Assembly: GCA_946405475.1 (NCBI GenBank)
Contig: CAMJHI010000175.1
Location: 1-5,082, forward strand
Length of the DNA: 5,082 nucleotides
DNA from: an uncultured Clostridia bacterium
GTDB taxonomy: Bacteria; Bacillota; Clostridia; Oscillospirales; Acutalibacteraceae
Direction of reading: 5' to 3'
Below are positions 4,575-5,082 of the stretch, piece by piece. Made by a program: the position numbers and the translations under genes. The number at the start of each line of letters is the position of its first letter. Position 1 is the first letter of the stretch. Below the pieces are notes generated by a model. The model had not been told where the DNA came from. It saw only the letters and a list, made by a program, of their open reading frames with translations, and did not search any database.

Positions 4575-5082
4575 ATGGTTAAGGTCGGCATTTGCGCGCA
4601 CTTCGGGTTCGGCAAAGAGCTGATGAACGGACAGACCGACAAAAGTCTGGCGGTCTGGAACGCCCTGAAAAAAGAATACGGCGAGGATCAGGTCGCCGTT
4701 CTGGATACGCACGGCTGGCAAAAGCACCCTGCCGCGACCCTGCTGGGCTGCCGCAGGCTTGTCAACCGGTGCGAAAACATTCTCATGCTGCCCGGGCGCA
4801 ACGGCGTGAAGCTGTTCCCCCGCCTGTTCGTCGCGCTCAACCGCGGCAAAAAGCGCCGGCTGCATTATGTGGCCATCGGCGGCTGGCTGGCGGACTGGCT
4901 GAAAAAAGACGAATCCCTGCGCCGTGCCTTCACCGGGCTGGACAAGATTTATGTAGAGGGCGATCAGCTCAAGGCGGCGCTCAACCGCCTCGGCTTTGAA
5001 AACGTGATCCTGCTGCCGAACTTTCGCGACTGCCCCATCCTCACCCCGGAGGAGCTGGTCACGCAGACCGGGCTGCCGCTGA
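4575..5082 (+). CDS. GT-B-type (GT4-like) glycosyltransferase, 3' partial
   Basis: The first 169 residues are visible; the right edge cuts the gene. They resemble the N-terminal acceptor-side Rossmann domain of GT4-like glycosyltransferases that act in capsule, exopolysaccharide or cell-wall glycan assembly. It starts with a beta strand and Gly-rich turn (VKVGICAHFGFGKELMNGQT, 2-21) whose 'NGQT' is typical of this group. Then come 'VAVLDTHGW' (40-48), 'ENILMLPGRNGVKLF' (67-81), 'LHYVAIGGWLADWL' (96-109), 'DKIYVEGDQLKAALNRLGF' (123-141) and 'VILLPNFRD' (144-152). This alternating strand/helix pattern ends where the linker to the sugar-nucleotide domain should begin. That C-terminal domain, with its catalytic Glu motif, is not in the window, so donor and acceptor are unknown. 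No membrane helix or signal peptide is present, so it is probably cytoplasmic. Start 4575 is preferred on ribosome-binding-site spacing; ATG 4566 would add M-T-F. The gene has its own consensus promoter. Confidence 0.8.
   Translation, partial: MVKVGICAHFGFGKELMNGQTDKSLAVWNALKKEYGEDQVAVLDTHGWQKHPAATLLGCRRLVNRCENILMLPGRNGVKLFPRLFVALNRGKKRRLHYVAIGGWLADWLKKDESLRRAFTGLDKIYVEGDQLKAALNRLGFENVILLPNFRDCPILTPEELVTQTGLPL

Noticed and set aside
4328..4642. Extension of the dinB frame upstream to an ATG near 4642, which would give a 512-residue protein.
   Set aside because: The added residues do not resemble polymerase sequence, and they cross the dinB promoter, both LexA boxes and the start of the divergent glycosyltransferase gene.
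4290..4865. A 191-codon minus-strand frame opposite the glycosyltransferase and the intergenic region.
   Set aside because: It overlaps the clear glycosyltransferase frame and both promoters, and shows no domain-like pattern.

Overview
The window looks like chromosomal DNA of a fairly GC-rich member of the Clostridia, possibly a gut Oscillospirales-type lineage. This is inferred from three things: a DinB of the Gram-positive 'HCDLNNF...FGIDECWLDVTGS' type, LexA/DinR-type (CGAAC-N4-GTTCG-like) operators, and sigma-A consensus promoters. No rRNA, tRNA, CRISPR array, insertion sequence or phage gene was found.

Layout: (1) positions 1-633 (+) carry the C-terminal ~210 residues of a multi-pass membrane protein of unknown function, cut by the left edge. 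(2) After 27 bp, positions 661-3024 (+) encode a 787-residue, probably exported or membrane-anchored glycoside hydrolase of the GH78 (alpha-L-rhamnosidase) type, with the catalytic motifs intact. (3) Positions 3025-3103 form a convergent intergenic region with a strong, apparently bidirectional terminator. (4) Positions 3104-4327 (-) encode the translesion DNA polymerase IV, dinB, with a GTG start. (5) Positions 4328-4574 are a divergent, AT-rich control region. It holds the dinB promoter with two LexA boxes, an A/T-tract inverted repeat, and a perfect TTGACA-17-TATAAT promoter pointing right. (6) Positions 4575-5082 (+) encode the N-terminal part of a GT-B-type glycosyltransferase, cut by the right edge.

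How the genes work together: the membrane protein and the GH78 enzyme are close enough to share a transcript, but no common function can be shown. dinB is a self-contained SOS gene: one LexA box fills the spacer between its -35 and -10, and the other lies over the expected transcription start, so LexA should shut it off until DNA damage. The glycosyltransferase has its own strong promoter and appears independent of the SOS control.

The coding content is ordinary accessory and housekeeping material. The parts most worth a second look are in the 247-bp dinB/glycosyltransferase intergenic region: a 15-bp direct repeat carrying the LexA sites with a 25-bp period, a nearly leaderless 13-codon Arg-rich ORF overlapping a possible start of the glycosyltransferase, and a 9-bp perfect inverted repeat, part of which recurs at the far end of dinB. 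I saw no convincing evidence for a wholly new multi-gene system.
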